From Lachnospiraceae bacterium (GTDB lineage: Bacteria; Bacillota; Clostridia; Lachnospirales; Lachnospiraceae), in assembly GCA_017634975.1 (NCBI GenBank), contig JAGBMJ010000014.1, positions 1 to 55,672 on the forward strand: a stretch of 55,672 nucleotides of DNA, written 5' to 3'. Below are positions 41,209-53,700 of this stretch, piece after piece; positions within the stretch are counted from its first letter, which is position 1; each line of letters starts with the position of its first letter. The notes beneath the pieces are model-generated. The model worked only from the letters and a program-made list of their open reading frames with translations, had not been told where the DNA came from and did no database searches. The position numbers were made by a program, and so were the translations under genes.

Positions 41209-42975
41209 ATGGCGCGCAATACATTCAAAGAAGACGAAAATCTCGAAGAACCGTTTAACGTCAAACATCTGCTCAGAGCTTCCGGCTATATCAGGCGGTA
41301 TGCGAAACCGATGCTGATCGCACTGGGACTCAGCGGTCTGGGAGGAGCCTTTGGCTATCTGGCACCGATGATCATTCAGCGTGCGCTGGATGTTGCGATC
41401 CCGGCAGCGGATACGGATCAGCTGTTTATGCTGGTCGGGATACTGGTATTTGTTTATGGTCTGAGCGTGATCTTCAACCGGATCCGCAGCGGTCTGATGG
41501 TAAAGGCCAGCCAGAATATCATTTATGATATCCGTAAGGACATATTTGGACATCTGCAGAAGCTGCCGTTCCAGTATTATGATGACCGTCCGCATGGCAA
41601 GATCCTGATCCGTGTGGTAAACTACGTAAACTCGGTGTCGGATATGCTTTCCAACGGTCTGATCAATATTGTGCTGGAATGCTTCAACCTGTTGTTCATC
41701 ATTATCTTTATGTTTATCGTGGATGTGCAGCTGGCTTTGGTGGTTATGTGCGGTGTGCCGGTACTGGCGGTGTTTATGTTCTGGATCAAGAATAAGCAGC
41801 GCAAAGCGTGGCAGGCGGTATCCAATAAGAGTTCCAATTTAAATGCATACCTGCAGGAGAATATTACGGGGGCGCGTATTACACAGATCTTCGCGAGGGA
41901 AGATGAAAATGCAAAAACCTTTGCAGGTCTGTCGCAGGACTGCCGCAAGACATGGATGACGGCGGTGCGCTATACCAATCTGGTATGGCCGGGAATTGAT
42001 ACGATCTCGGTTTTTGTACGGGCATCAATCTATCTGTTCGGTATCCTCTTGTTCGGAACCGGACAGAAGAGTCTGGGAACCGTGGTTGCGATCTCCAGTT
42101 ATGCTTCGTTTTTCTGGCAGCCGATCATGAACCTTGGAAATATCTTCAACAACTTTATCAACAACGTGGCCTATCTGGAGCGTATCTTTGAGACCATTGA
42201 CGAGCCGGTAGAGATTGCGGATAAAGAGGGCGCCGAAGATATCGGTGAAGTGCTCGGTAAAGTGGAATTTGACCATGTGACCTTCTCCTACGACGGAGAG
42301 GAAGAAGTGCTGAAAGATGTATCCTTTACGGTAGAGCCCGGGCAGAGCATCGCTCTGGTGGGACCGACCGGTGCCGGCAAGAGCACCATTGTAAATCTGC
42401 TGTCCCGTTTCTATGATGTACAGAAGGGATCGATCCGGATCGACGGTAAGGATATCTCCGAAGTGACGCTCGGATCGCTCCGTTCCCATATGGGCATTAT
42501 GATGCAGGATCCTGTGATCTTTTCCGGAACGGTGGAGGACAACATCCGCTACGGTAAGCTCGATGCGTCTTCACCGCAGGTGCGGGAGGCCGGTAAGATC
42601 GTCTGTGCCGATGCGTTCATCCGCCGTATGCCGGAGGGTTACCGTACAGTAGTGAAGGAACATGGTTCTTCGTTAAGTCAGGGACAGAAGCAACTGATCT
42701 GCTTTGCGCGTACGGTGCTTTCGGATCCGTCCATCCTGATCCTCGACGAAGCAACCTCCAGTATCGATGTGCAGACGGAACGCGCCCTGCAGCAGGGACT
42801 GAACAGTATGGTGGAGGGGCGCACCTCCTTTATCATTGCCCATCGCTTAAGTACCATACGCAACTGTGACCGTATCCTCTATATCGATAACGGCGGCATC
42901 GCCGAAAGCGGCACACATGATGAGCTGATGGCAAAGAAGGGATACTATTACAAATTGTATACTGCACAGGGATAA
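41209..42975 (+). CDS. ABC exporter half-transporter with intact catalytic site (heterodimer subunit 2)
   Basis: A 588-aa protein with six transmembrane helices and a nucleotide-binding domain. Walker A is GPTGAGKSTIV (K391), and Walker B ILDEATSSID has the catalytic E514. The signature is SLSQGQKQLICFART, where Q replaces the second G, as often seen in the partner subunit of heterodimeric exporters. The intact Glu here with the Asp in subunit 1 gives the usual one-active-site heterodimer. Translation depends on a GGGAGG contributed by the repeat that separates it from subunit 1. Confidence 0.93.
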   Translation: MARNTFKEDENLEEPFNVKHLLRASGYIRRYAKPMLIALGLSGLGGAFGYLAPMIIQRALDVAIPAADTDQLFMLVGILVFVYGLSVIFNRIRSGLMVKASQNIIYDIRKDIFGHLQKLPFQYYDDRPHGKILIRVVNYVNSVSDMLSNGLINIVLECFNLLFIIIFMFIVDVQLALVVMCGVPVLAVFMFWIKNKQRKAWQAVSNKSSNLNAYLQENITGARITQIFAREDENAKTFAGLSQDCRKTWMTAVRYTNLVWPGIDTISVFVRASIYLFGILLFGTGQKSLGTVVAISSYASFFWQPIMNLGNIFNNFINNVAYLERIFETIDEPVEIADKEGAEDIGEVLGKVEFDHVTFSYDGEEEVLKDVSFTVEPGQSIALVGPTGAGKSTIVNLLSRFYDVQKGSIRIDGKDISEVTLGSLRSHMGIMMQDPVIFSGTVEDNIRYGKLDASSPQVREAGKIVCADAFIRRMPEGYRTVVKEHGSSLSQGQKQLICFARTVLSDPSILILDEATSSIDVQTERALQQGLNSMVEGRTSFIIAHRLSTIRNCDRILYIDNGGIAESGTHDELMAKKGYYYKLYTAQG

Positions 42976-42980
42976 AACAG

Positions 42981-43014
42981 ACCGCACCGGTGAGATTAAT
43001 TCATCCGGTGCGGT
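42981..43014. terminator. hairpin after the ABC exporter operon
   Basis: ACCGCACCGG (42981-42990) pairs with CCGGTGCGGT (43005-43014). It is 5 bp after the stop codon. The following bases are T-rich but without a continuous run, so termination may be incomplete or it may act on the convergent Rpn transcript. Confidence 0.55.
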
Positions 43015-43054
43015 TGCTGGTTATTTCGTTGTTCTTGATTTACAAACAGATAGT

Positions 43055-44293
43055 TTACTGATTAAGTGAAGATTGTTTCAATTTTTGATTTTCTGCTATA
43101 GCATTCTGGTACTTTGCCTGCAGTTCTTTGAATTTTGTCTCCAGATCCTGATTATGAGCCTTCAGATCCTGATTATGAGCCTCGAGATCCTGATTATGAG
43201 CTTCAAGTTCCTGATTATGAGCTTCGAGATCCTGATTATGAGCCTTCAGATTCTGATTATGAGCCTTCAGATCCTGATTATGAGCCTCGAGATCCTGATT
43301 ATGAGCCTCAAGCTGCTGCTTTTGAACCTCCAAGGTCTGTTTTTGGGCTTCCAGTTCTTTCTTCTCCTCTTTCAATACAGAAACCTGGTTTGTCATATCT
43401 TCTACCATATAATTTATGGTATTTTTATCCAAAAATGCAATCATTTCCGAATACATACGGATCACCTCCTCCGGTTTGCGTCGGTATTCTGCGATATCAT
43501 GATAATACTCCCGAAACTGCGGGAACTTATCAATCAATGTCAGGATATCCTGGGCACGCGCGGACGAAAAAAACGTAAGCCAGGCATCCTGAATGTTGCT
43601 GATACCTTCATTTTGCAGTTTTTTTCGGAAAGTGTCAAGAGAGATGTAAGTGATATTCTGCAGGGCTTTCAGATTCACACCGCTGTCATAGGTGATGTTC
43701 CTTCTGTGGATATAGTGATCCCGGACGTTTTTTACGAGAAATTCTCCGGAACTTTTATCCATTAGTATGATGATATAGACCGGAGGCATATCCTCATATT
43801 GAAATCGTTTTCCATGGAGATTTTTCATACGCGTGTACTGCCGCATGATCAAATCTGCTGCATATACCTCGCTTCGCTCTCCGGGAAAATAAAGTCCAAT
43901 TTTCTGCATTTCCAGATTGACGAGTTTATGATCGCCAATCTCTATCAACAGATCTACAATTACCATACTGCTGTCATCGCAGAGTGGCTGACCTTCTCGT
44001 TCAATGATTTCCATGATCTTTACTTTTTCACCTAAAACAGCGCTCAGGAAGCTTTCTAATCGTTCCGGGTGTTCATAAGGAGAGAGTATCTTCTTGAAGA
44101 AATTATCATAAGTGATCAACAGACCGGATTGTCCCATAAAGAAATTAAGCAGGTCTTGGCGTTGTTCTGCTGTGAATTCTTCAAAGATCTTCCATGTCTG
44201 ATCATCCTTCATGATCAGGCGAATGGCATCCTCTTTGCATAATGCTTTGCCAAAGATTTCTGTTAAAGTGTTTTCAGTTATCATTTTTTTCAT
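43055..44293 (-). CDS. Rpn-family PD-(D/E)XK nuclease with heptad-repeat tail
   Basis: About 412 aa from ATG 44293, which has AAAGGAG in front. The central part matches the PD-(D/E)XK nuclease-family transposase/Rpn group: LITYDNFFKKILSPYEHPER, VDLLIEIGDHKLVNLEMQK (putative D...ExQ active site), YAADLIMRQYTRMKNLHG and PPVYIIILMDKSSGEF. Members are recombination-promoting nucleases or defence-related proteins, often in many copies. The C-terminus is a long coiled coil with eight nearly perfect LEAHNQD-type heptads, encoded by a 21-bp tandem repeat. The tail length is probably variable between strains. It stands alone in the minus orientation. Confidence 0.85.
   Translation of the reverse strand: MKKMITENTLTEIFGKALCKEDAIRLIMKDDQTWKIFEEFTAEQRQDLLNFFMGQSGLLITYDNFFKKILSPYEHPERLESFLSAVLGEKVKIMEIIEREGQPLCDDSSMVIVDLLIEIGDHKLVNLEMQKIGLYFPGERSEVYAADLIMRQYTRMKNLHGKRFQYEDMPPVYIIILMDKSSGEFLVKNVRDHYIHRRNITYDSGVNLKALQNITYISLDTFRKKLQNEGISNIQDAWLTFFSSARAQDILTLIDKFPQFREYYHDIAEYRRKPEEVIRMYSEMIAFLDKNTINYMVEDMTNQVSVLKEEKKELEAQKQTLEVQKQQLEAHNQDLEAHNQDLKAHNQNLKAHNQDLEAHNQELEAHNQDLEAHNQDLKAHNQDLETKFKELQAKYQNAIAENQKLKQSSLNQ
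43145..43312 (-). repeat. eight tandem 21-bp units encoding L(E/K)AHNQ(D/E/N) heptads
   Basis: The 21-bp unit reads on the plus strand as ATCCTGATTATGAGCCTC plus three bases and is repeated eight times without gaps. Units differ at the E/K and D/E/N codons only. Each unit keeps the frame and one coiled-coil heptad. Confidence 0.95.
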
Positions 44294-44308
44294 AAGACTC
44301 CTTTCCAT

Positions 44309-44560
44309 CGGCCGGGGCGTAGAAATGCATTAAGAATCGGAAAGGCAATGCAAAAGAAGATAAAGATCACCCCGGGCCGGTTTGTATTGTTTTGTTGGTA
44401 TTGGTGATCAAAACCGGTGGCCACCGATTTCAGCACGGGAGAAATCCCCGAACCACACGCGCTAGATGATAAAAGAAAAATCTGTGATTGTCAATAGGAA
44501 TCAACCACAACTTTTAAACAACTTTATCCACATTTGTCTCCTCGGCTGAGAGGAAAGATT
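44309..44560. other. intergenic region upstream of Rpn and GH95 genes
   Basis: No credible gene in about 250 bp. It contains a perfect 12-bp palindrome CGGTGGCCACCG within AACCGGTGGCCACCGATT (about 44413-44432) and a GC-rich CCCCGGGCCGG stretch (about 44372-44382) that partly mirrors GGCCGGGGCG at 44313-44322. These could form a leader structure for the Rpn gene or be binding sites. Confidence 0.4.
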
Positions 44561-44589
44561 TAGACATAGACAAAGAATTCCTGTATAAT
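44561..44589 (+). promoter_or_regulatory. predicted sigma-A promoter of the GH95 gene
   Basis: TAGACA (44561-44566) and TATAAT (44584-44589) with 17-bp spacing, 25 bp before the start codon; the ribosome binding site CGGAGGA follows. Confidence 0.75.
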
Positions 44590-44614
44590 ACTATGCAGAT
44601 TCGGAGGATATGCC

Positions 44615-46936
44615 ATGCAAAACAATTATGTTCTCAGATATACAAAACCGGCAGAAGATTTTAATGAAGCGTTACCGATCGGAAACGGAAGGATCGGCGG
44701 GATGGTTTACGGACGTCCGGAGCAGGAGTTGATCGGATTAAACGAAGACTCCATCTGGTCCGGCGGATTGCGGCATCGCATCAATCCGAATGCAAAAACA
44801 GCCCTGCCGGAAGTGCGGAAACTCCTGGCCGAAGGAGATATCCCTGCTGCGGAAAAACTGGCATTTGAAACGATGCAGGGGATCAATCTCAACAGCAGGC
44901 ATTATATGCCTCTGGGGGATCTGCGGATGGATTTCCGTAATATAAATAAAGACGGGATTGCCGGTTATGAAAGAACCCTGGATATCGGTAATGCGATTGC
45001 CGGAGCAAAGTATCAGGTCGGTGATGTTGATTTTACCAGGGAGTATTTTGTATCCGCTCCGGATCAGGCGCTTGTTGTGCGTATAATATCCTCAAAACCC
45101 GACGCGATCAGTTTTGATGCCTTTATTGACGGGCGTGATGATTATTATGATGATAACCGGCCATGCGGAAAAAATCGTATTTTATATACCGGCGGATGTG
45201 GTTCTGCAGACGGGATTTTTTTCGCGGCCGTTCTGACCGGACGGACACGGGGCGGAACGGTCCGTACCGTCGGTAATGTACTGCGGGTAGAAGGCGCATA
45301 CGAAGCGGTTCTTGTGCTTACGGTAAGGACAAGTTTTTATGAATACAGTCTATGTGAAAAAGGGGATCGTCTGCGCAATCCGCAGGGTGGTTCGGTGCTT
45401 CCCGGAAGACGGTATGAAAAAAGAGCCATAGAAGATGCGGAACGTTGTCTGAAAAAAAATCCCTCTGAACTTCGTGCCAGACATATCAATGATTACAGAA
45501 CACTGTTTGAACGGGTAGATTTTCATTTAACCGATAATAGTGACGGAGCTTCACAACTTCCGACGGATGAGCGCATCGCCAGACTGCATAACAGTATCGA
45601 GGCATCAGAAGAGCCTTGCGGTGATAATAAACTGATGGAACTGTATTTTCAGTTTGGCCGTTATCTGATGATCAGCGGAAGCCGGCCGGGAACGCAGCCG
45701 CTCAATCTCCAGGGAATCTGGAATAAGGATATGTGGCCTGCCTGGGGCAGTAAATACACAGTGAATATCAATACGGAAATGAATTACTGGCCGGCGGAGA
45801 GCTGTAACCTGGCCGAATGTCATCTGCCGCTATTTGATCTTCTGGAAAGAGTCTGTGAAAACGGACGCATAACAGCAAAAGAAATGTACGGTATCGACAA
45901 GGGCTTTACTGCGCATCATAACGTGGACATCTGGGGCGATACGGCACCGCAGGACAAATGGATCCCGGCAACACTGTGGCCCATGAGCGGCGCATGGCTG
46001 GCGATGCATGTATTTGCGCATTATGAATATACACTGGATGAAGATTTTCTGCGGGAAAAATATCACCTGATCAAAGAGGCAGCCGAGTTCTTTACGGAGT
46101 TTCTGATCGAAGACGGCGAAGGAAGACTGGTAACCTCACCATCGGTTTCGCCGGAAAATACATACCGGACGGAAAAAGGCGTGGAAGGCTGTATGTGCAT
46201 CGGTCCTTCGATGGATTCACAGATCCTCACAATGCTGTTTAAAGATGTGATCAAATGCACGGAGATCATGAAAACGGATGAGGCTTTTGCGGATATCTTA
46301 AAGCAGATGCTGCAGAAACTGCCGCAGCCGGACGTCGGAAAATACGGACAGATCAAGGAATGGGCGGTGGATTATGATGAAGTGGAGATCGGACACCGGC
46401 ACATTTCACAACTGTTTGCACTGCATCCTGCGGACCTGATCACACCGCAGGGAACACCGGAACTGGCACAGGCAGCAAGAGCAACGCTGGATCGAAGACT
46501 ATCCCATGGCGGCGGTCACACCGGCTGGAGCCGTGCGTGGATCGCAAATATGTGGGCCCGGCTCTATGACAGTGAGGAGTTTTACGGAAATATCCTCCAT
46601 CTCCTTGCTAACTCCACCAATCCGAATATGCTGGATAACCATCCGCCGTTCCAGATCGACGGGAATTTCGGCGGTACGGCAGCCATTGCGGAAGCCTTGC
46701 TGCAATGTACCGGCGGTGAGATCATTTTGCTGCCGGCACTTCCGAAACAGTGGCCGGAAGGCAGTATAAAAGGATTGCGCGCAAAAGGCGGCATTACCGT
46801 AAATCTGCGCTGGAGCGAAGGAAAACTTACAGCAGCAGAACTGATCCCCGATCACGATATTAAATGCCGCGTACGGATCGGAGAGGAAATCCGAACAATC
46901 CCGCTGACGGCAGGGGAGAAGTTTATGATTCAATAA
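44615..46936 (+). CDS. GH95 alpha-L-fucosidase/alpha-L-galactosidase
   Basis: A 773-aa inverting glycoside hydrolase of family 95. The N-terminal beta-sandwich starts with ALPIGNGRIGGMVYGRPEQE and LNEDSIWSGG, and the C-terminal part is an alpha/alpha barrel. Residues matching the known active site of this family are present: N384 and N386 in VNINTEMNYWPAE (base-activating pair), E514 in SPSVSPENTY and D682 in FQIDGNFGGT. There is no signal peptide, so it works in the cytoplasm on imported oligosaccharides, removing terminal fucose or galactose-type caps, for example from xyloglucan or host glycans. It has its own promoter. The end overlaps the convergent hydrolase gene by 14 bp. Confidence 0.93.
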   Translation: MQNNYVLRYTKPAEDFNEALPIGNGRIGGMVYGRPEQELIGLNEDSIWSGGLRHRINPNAKTALPEVRKLLAEGDIPAAEKLAFETMQGINLNSRHYMPLGDLRMDFRNINKDGIAGYERTLDIGNAIAGAKYQVGDVDFTREYFVSAPDQALVVRIISSKPDAISFDAFIDGRDDYYDDNRPCGKNRILYTGGCGSADGIFFAAVLTGRTRGGTVRTVGNVLRVEGAYEAVLVLTVRTSFYEYSLCEKGDRLRNPQGGSVLPGRRYEKRAIEDAERCLKKNPSELRARHINDYRTLFERVDFHLTDNSDGASQLPTDERIARLHNSIEASEEPCGDNKLMELYFQFGRYLMISGSRPGTQPLNLQGIWNKDMWPAWGSKYTVNINTEMNYWPAESCNLAECHLPLFDLLERVCENGRITAKEMYGIDKGFTAHHNVDIWGDTAPQDKWIPATLWPMSGAWLAMHVFAHYEYTLDEDFLREKYHLIKEAAEFFTEFLIEDGEGRLVTSPSVSPENTYRTEKGVEGCMCIGPSMDSQILTMLFKDVIKCTEIMKTDEAFADILKQMLQKLPQPDVGKYGQIKEWAVDYDEVEIGHRHISQLFALHPADLITPQGTPELAQAARATLDRRLSHGGGHTGWSRAWIANMWARLYDSEEFYGNILHLLANSTNPNMLDNHPPFQIDGNFGGTAAIAEALLQCTGGEIILLPALPKQWPEGSIKGLRAKGGITVNLRWSEGKLTAAELIPDHDIKCRVRIGEEIRTIPLTAGEKFMIQ

Positions 46937-47861
46937 AATCGAGCAGTTCTTCAAAAACGATCGCGTGCCCGGGCTCGTTTAATATTTCATGCCGCATGTT
47001 TTCGTACAGTTTACCGGAAACATCTGTATAGCCATATTGTTTTAAGTGGTCGATCGCTACGTTGAATGCATCTTCGCTTACAGCGCAGGGATCATCGGCA
47101 CCGGAATAAAAACGGATCGGCAGCGACGGATTTTTCAGCGCATAACCTTTGTCTGTATAGGTGAGCATCGTCAGCAGAACCAGGTTTTCAAATCCGTTCA
47201 GGGTAAAGAGATAATTGCAGAGCGGATCTGCATTGTATTTCTTTACTTCTTCTGCATCGGAATTGACCCAGGAATGCAGAAGACCTTCGCTTTGGAAACG
47301 TTTCTCATAGCCGCCCATGACCAGTTTGGCGATGAATCTGCTTCTCTTGCGTTCGCCGAAGATCGCCTTGAATACCCGGATTACAAACAGCCCGGGTTTT
47401 GCTCCCGGTAATTCGGAAGGGCAGCCGATCACCAGCAGTTTATCAATTTCCGAGTCGTACTTTCTGAGATAACATCTTACTGCCATAGAGCCCATACTGT
47501 GTCCGGCCAGGATCATCGGCAGATCCGGTCTCCCGGTCAATTCTTCTGCGTATTTTTTTATCTCCACCGTGATCTCATGGATATCTTTTACCAATGCTTT
47601 AAAACCGTCTTCGTAAAAGAAGCCCAGATCATCCTGCGCCCGAACGCTCTTTCCATGCCCTCTGTGATCATGGATCACGGTGATATATCCGTGTCCGCTC
47701 AGGTATTCAATGAAAGGGAGATAGCGTTCTTTGTATTCGTTCATTCCATGAACTAATTGAACGATCCCCTTGATATCGGAAACATCATCCGGCTCCATCC
47801 GCAGCACCGACAACGGCAGTCCGTCGAACCCGGAGGTGTGTGTATAACAGGTTTGCTTCAT
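46923..47861 (-). CDS. alpha/beta hydrolase (lysophospholipase/monoacylglycerol lipase type)
   Basis: A 312-aa cytoplasmic serine hydrolase. Motifs: QLVHGMNEYKERYLPFIEYL (oxyanion region), VIHDHRGHGKS, the nucleophile elbow AGHSMGSMAVR, the acid in FYSGADDPCAV and the catalytic His in MRHEILNEP. This set is typical of the serine aminopeptidase S33-like monoacylglycerol lipase group. The substrate is not known; a role in removing acyl groups from lipids is likeliest. It is convergent with GH95. A TGC-TATAAT extended -10 element on the minus strand at about 47902-47910 probably drives it. Confidence 0.9.
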   Translation of the reverse strand: MKQTCYTHTSGFDGLPLSVLRMEPDDVSDIKGIVQLVHGMNEYKERYLPFIEYLSGHGYITVIHDHRGHGKSVRAQDDLGFFYEDGFKALVKDIHEITVEIKKYAEELTGRPDLPMILAGHSMGSMAVRCYLRKYDSEIDKLLVIGCPSELPGAKPGLFVIRVFKAIFGERKRSRFIAKLVMGGYEKRFQSEGLLHSWVNSDAEEVKKYNADPLCNYLFTLNGFENLVLLTMLTYTDKGYALKNPSLPIRFYSGADDPCAVSEDAFNVAIDHLKQYGYTDVSGKLYENMRHEILNEPGHAIVFEELLDFIES

Positions 47862-47972
47862 GATCGTACCCCCTTCTTATTTGTTATAGTTTTACAGGAT
47901 CATTATAGCAGAATATGACGCTGGAATTCTACTCTATTGTCAGTGATACAAAATTCAGGTTTGCTGATATCC

Positions 47973-48001
47973 TTGATTATCGCCACCGCCTTTTGTATAC
48001 T
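47973..48001 (+). promoter_or_regulatory. predicted sigma-A promoter of the dehydrogenase-glycerol kinase genes
   Basis: TTGATT (47973-47978) and TATACT (47996-48001) with 17-bp spacing, about 50 bp before the dehydrogenase start and its GGAGGTG site. Confidence 0.7.
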
Positions 48002-48049
48002 TGAGTTATATGTAACAGAAGGTATTTTATTTCTCGGAGGTGACAGCAT

Positions 48050-50676
<2,627 letters not shown>

Positions 50677-50681
50677 ACTCC

Positions 50682-50710
50682 TTGTGACAGACCTGCATGC
50701 GTGATAAAAT
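50682..50710 (+). promoter_or_regulatory. predicted promoter of the esterase-GH1 gene
   Basis: TTGTGA (50682-50687) and TAAAAT (50705-50710) with 17-bp spacing in the 76-bp gap after glpK; GGAGG precedes the ATG at 50753. Confidence 0.5.
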
Positions 50711-50752
50711 ATAAAAATGCGGGATATTTTCAGGGGTATTGGAGGATGTAAC

Positions 50753-53700
50753 ATGGATTATCATATAGATCCGAAAAAAGCGATCGTAAATTACGGAGAT
50801 CCGAAGCGGATCCGCTCCGTGATGCAGCGGGCGCAGGAAGGAAAGCCGGTGTGTCTGGCTTTTTTGGGGGGATCGATCACGCAGGGATATCATTCCAGTG
50901 TGCATGATAAATGTTATGCAAAACGTGTCCACAGCTGGTGGCAGGAACGTTTCCCACAGTCGGAGACCACCTATATCAATGCCGGGATCGGCGGTACCAC
51001 GTCGCAATACGGCGTGGCCAGGGTGGATACGGATGTGATGGCATACCGGCCGGATGTGGTGTTTGTAGAGTTTTCCGTAAATGATGAGGGAAATGAATTC
51101 TTTCGGGAGACCTATGAGGGACTGATCCGGCATATCTTAAACTATGAACTGTCGGATGAAGAACGCCGTTGGAAACCGGCGGTGCTGATCATCCATACGA
51201 TCAAATATGACGACGGTATCTGCGCAGAGGACTTACATCTGCCAGTCGGAAAACATTACGGACTGCCCTGTGTGAGTATGCGCGCGAGTCTGTATGCGGC
51301 GATGAAGGAAGGGCATTTCGGCAGCAGGGACATTACAAAGGATGACCTGCATCCGAACGATGAAGGTCATGGGCTGATGGCGGATATGATCACCTATTGT
51401 CTGGAAAAGATCGCACAGGAGCCTTATGAGGCGGCTCCGGCCACAGATGTATTACCGGCACCGTTGAGCGCAGACCGGTATGAGCAAACCGTCCGTCTGC
51501 AGCACAGGAACTGCACCGCAGTTCTGAAAGGATTTGAAAAAGATCTGCTGGAGAAACGGTACGACACGGATTGTTTCCGCGGCGGATGGGCAGGATACAA
51601 AGCCGGTGATGAGATCGCATTTACATTTACCGGTACCGAGCTGGCGATCCAGTATCGCAGGACGGTACGGCGGCCGGCACTGATCGCCGAAGTGATCGTA
51701 GACGGAAATGAAAAAGATACCGTGATCCTGGACAGCAACTTTGATCAGGACTGGGGCGATTGCCTGGCGATCACGACGATCATGCGGCATGGCAGTATCG
51801 TGACCGGACAGAGCATGCGTGGCGAGAGTCCGGCAACCTATCAGGCATCCGGAGCGATGCTTGCTAGTCTGCAGGATGAGAACGCAGATGCAAAAGAACA
51901 CCGGGTGCGCATCCGGATATTGGGTACCCCGCAGGATCTGGGGTGGAAGATAAATGAAACACAAAAAAACATTCCCGCGTGGATGGAAACGGAAGAAAAG
52001 GGGGAACGTAAAATGAGCTTTGATCTGGTTTCGGTGATCACGGCAGGAGACAATGAGAAAAAGAGCGGATTTCCGAAGGACTTTGTCTGGGGGGCGGCAT
52101 CCAGTGCTTACCAGGTGGAAGGTACTGATCCGGAGGACGGCCGTGGCAGATGCGTCTGGGATACCTATACGGATGAGAAGCGTACCGCGGATGGTCACGA
52201 TGCGCAGAAATCCTGTGATCATATGCATCACTACAAAGAAGATTTCCGGCTGATGGCGCAGCTGGGCATAAAACATTATCGTTTCTCCGTGAGCTGGTCA
52301 CGTATCATGCCGGAAGGCAGGGGCCGCGTGAATCAGAAAGCGATCGATATGTATCGCGATATGATCATGACGATGAAGGAGAACGGCATCATACCGTACC
52401 TGACCATGTTTCACTGGGAGACCCCGCAGGAACTGGAGTACAAGGGCGGGTGGCTGAATCCCGAGATCGTGGATGATTTTGCGGAATATGCAAAAGTGAT
52501 CGCGGAAAATTTTACGGATATCTGCGACTATTTCATCACCTTAAATGAGCCGGAATGCTTTACCGGTCTGGGGTACAGCAGCGGTGTGCATGCACCCGGC
52601 AAAAAGCTGGCACTCAAGGACACCTTCCGTATCGTACACAATGCGCTGAAAGCCCATGGCCGTGCCGTGATCAATCTGCGCAAATATGCGAAGAAAGAGA
52701 TCAAGATCGGGTATGCGCCGACTTGTACCGTAGCGATCCCATGTACCGAAAGTGCTGCGGATATCGAAGCGGCGCGTAAAGTATATTTCGGTCTGAACGA
52801 TCCGAGCCCGGGTTGGACCTGGAATGTGGCATGGTTTTCGGATCCTGTCTTTTTGGGACATTATCCGGAAGAAGGCCTGAAGAAATATAAGGAATATCTG
52901 CCGGAGATCACGGAAGAAGATATGCAGCTGATCCATCAGCCGCTGGATTATATGGGACATAATATCTACAACGGTTATTTCATCCGCGAAGGTAAGGATG
53001 GTCAGCCGGAATATGTACAGACCGAGGATGGTTTCCCGATCACGGCTTCCAAGTGGCCCATTGTTCCGGACTGCCTGTACTGGGGCGCAAGATTTCTCTG
53101 CGAGCGTTATCACCTGCCGCTGTATATTACCGAGAACGGAGCTTCGTGTGCGGATAACATGGCAAGGGATGGTGGTGTACACGATACCGAACGTATCGAA
53201 TTTCTGGATGCGTATCTGGGGGCGGTACAGCGCGCCGTACAGGAAGGTTACGACCTGCGGGGGTACTTCCTCTGGACTTTCCTGGATAATTTTGAGTGGG
53301 AAAAAGGCTATCAGGAGCGTTTCGGCATCGTCTGGGTGGATTTCAAGACCCAGAAACGTGTGGCGAAAGACAGCGCATTGTGGTACCGCGATGTGATCGA
53401 GAGTAACGGTGCGATCCTTTCCGCAAACAATCCACCGAGAGGCATACTGTTCTTAAATGGTGATATTGTAGATGGCGGCTACTTCGACGGTAAGAGTATA
53501 GAGACTCTTTGCAAAGAGGCACCGCAATTATTCGGCAATCCGACGGCAGCAGATACGGACAGGCTGTTAAAAGCGATAAAAGAATTGCCGGCAGATGCAA
53601 ATGAGATCCGTATCAGCGGCTCCGGAAAACTTCCGAAAGTGACATCACCGTATGTCCTGTTGGAAGTGGCAGAGGGCGACGGTATGATCAACGGATATAC

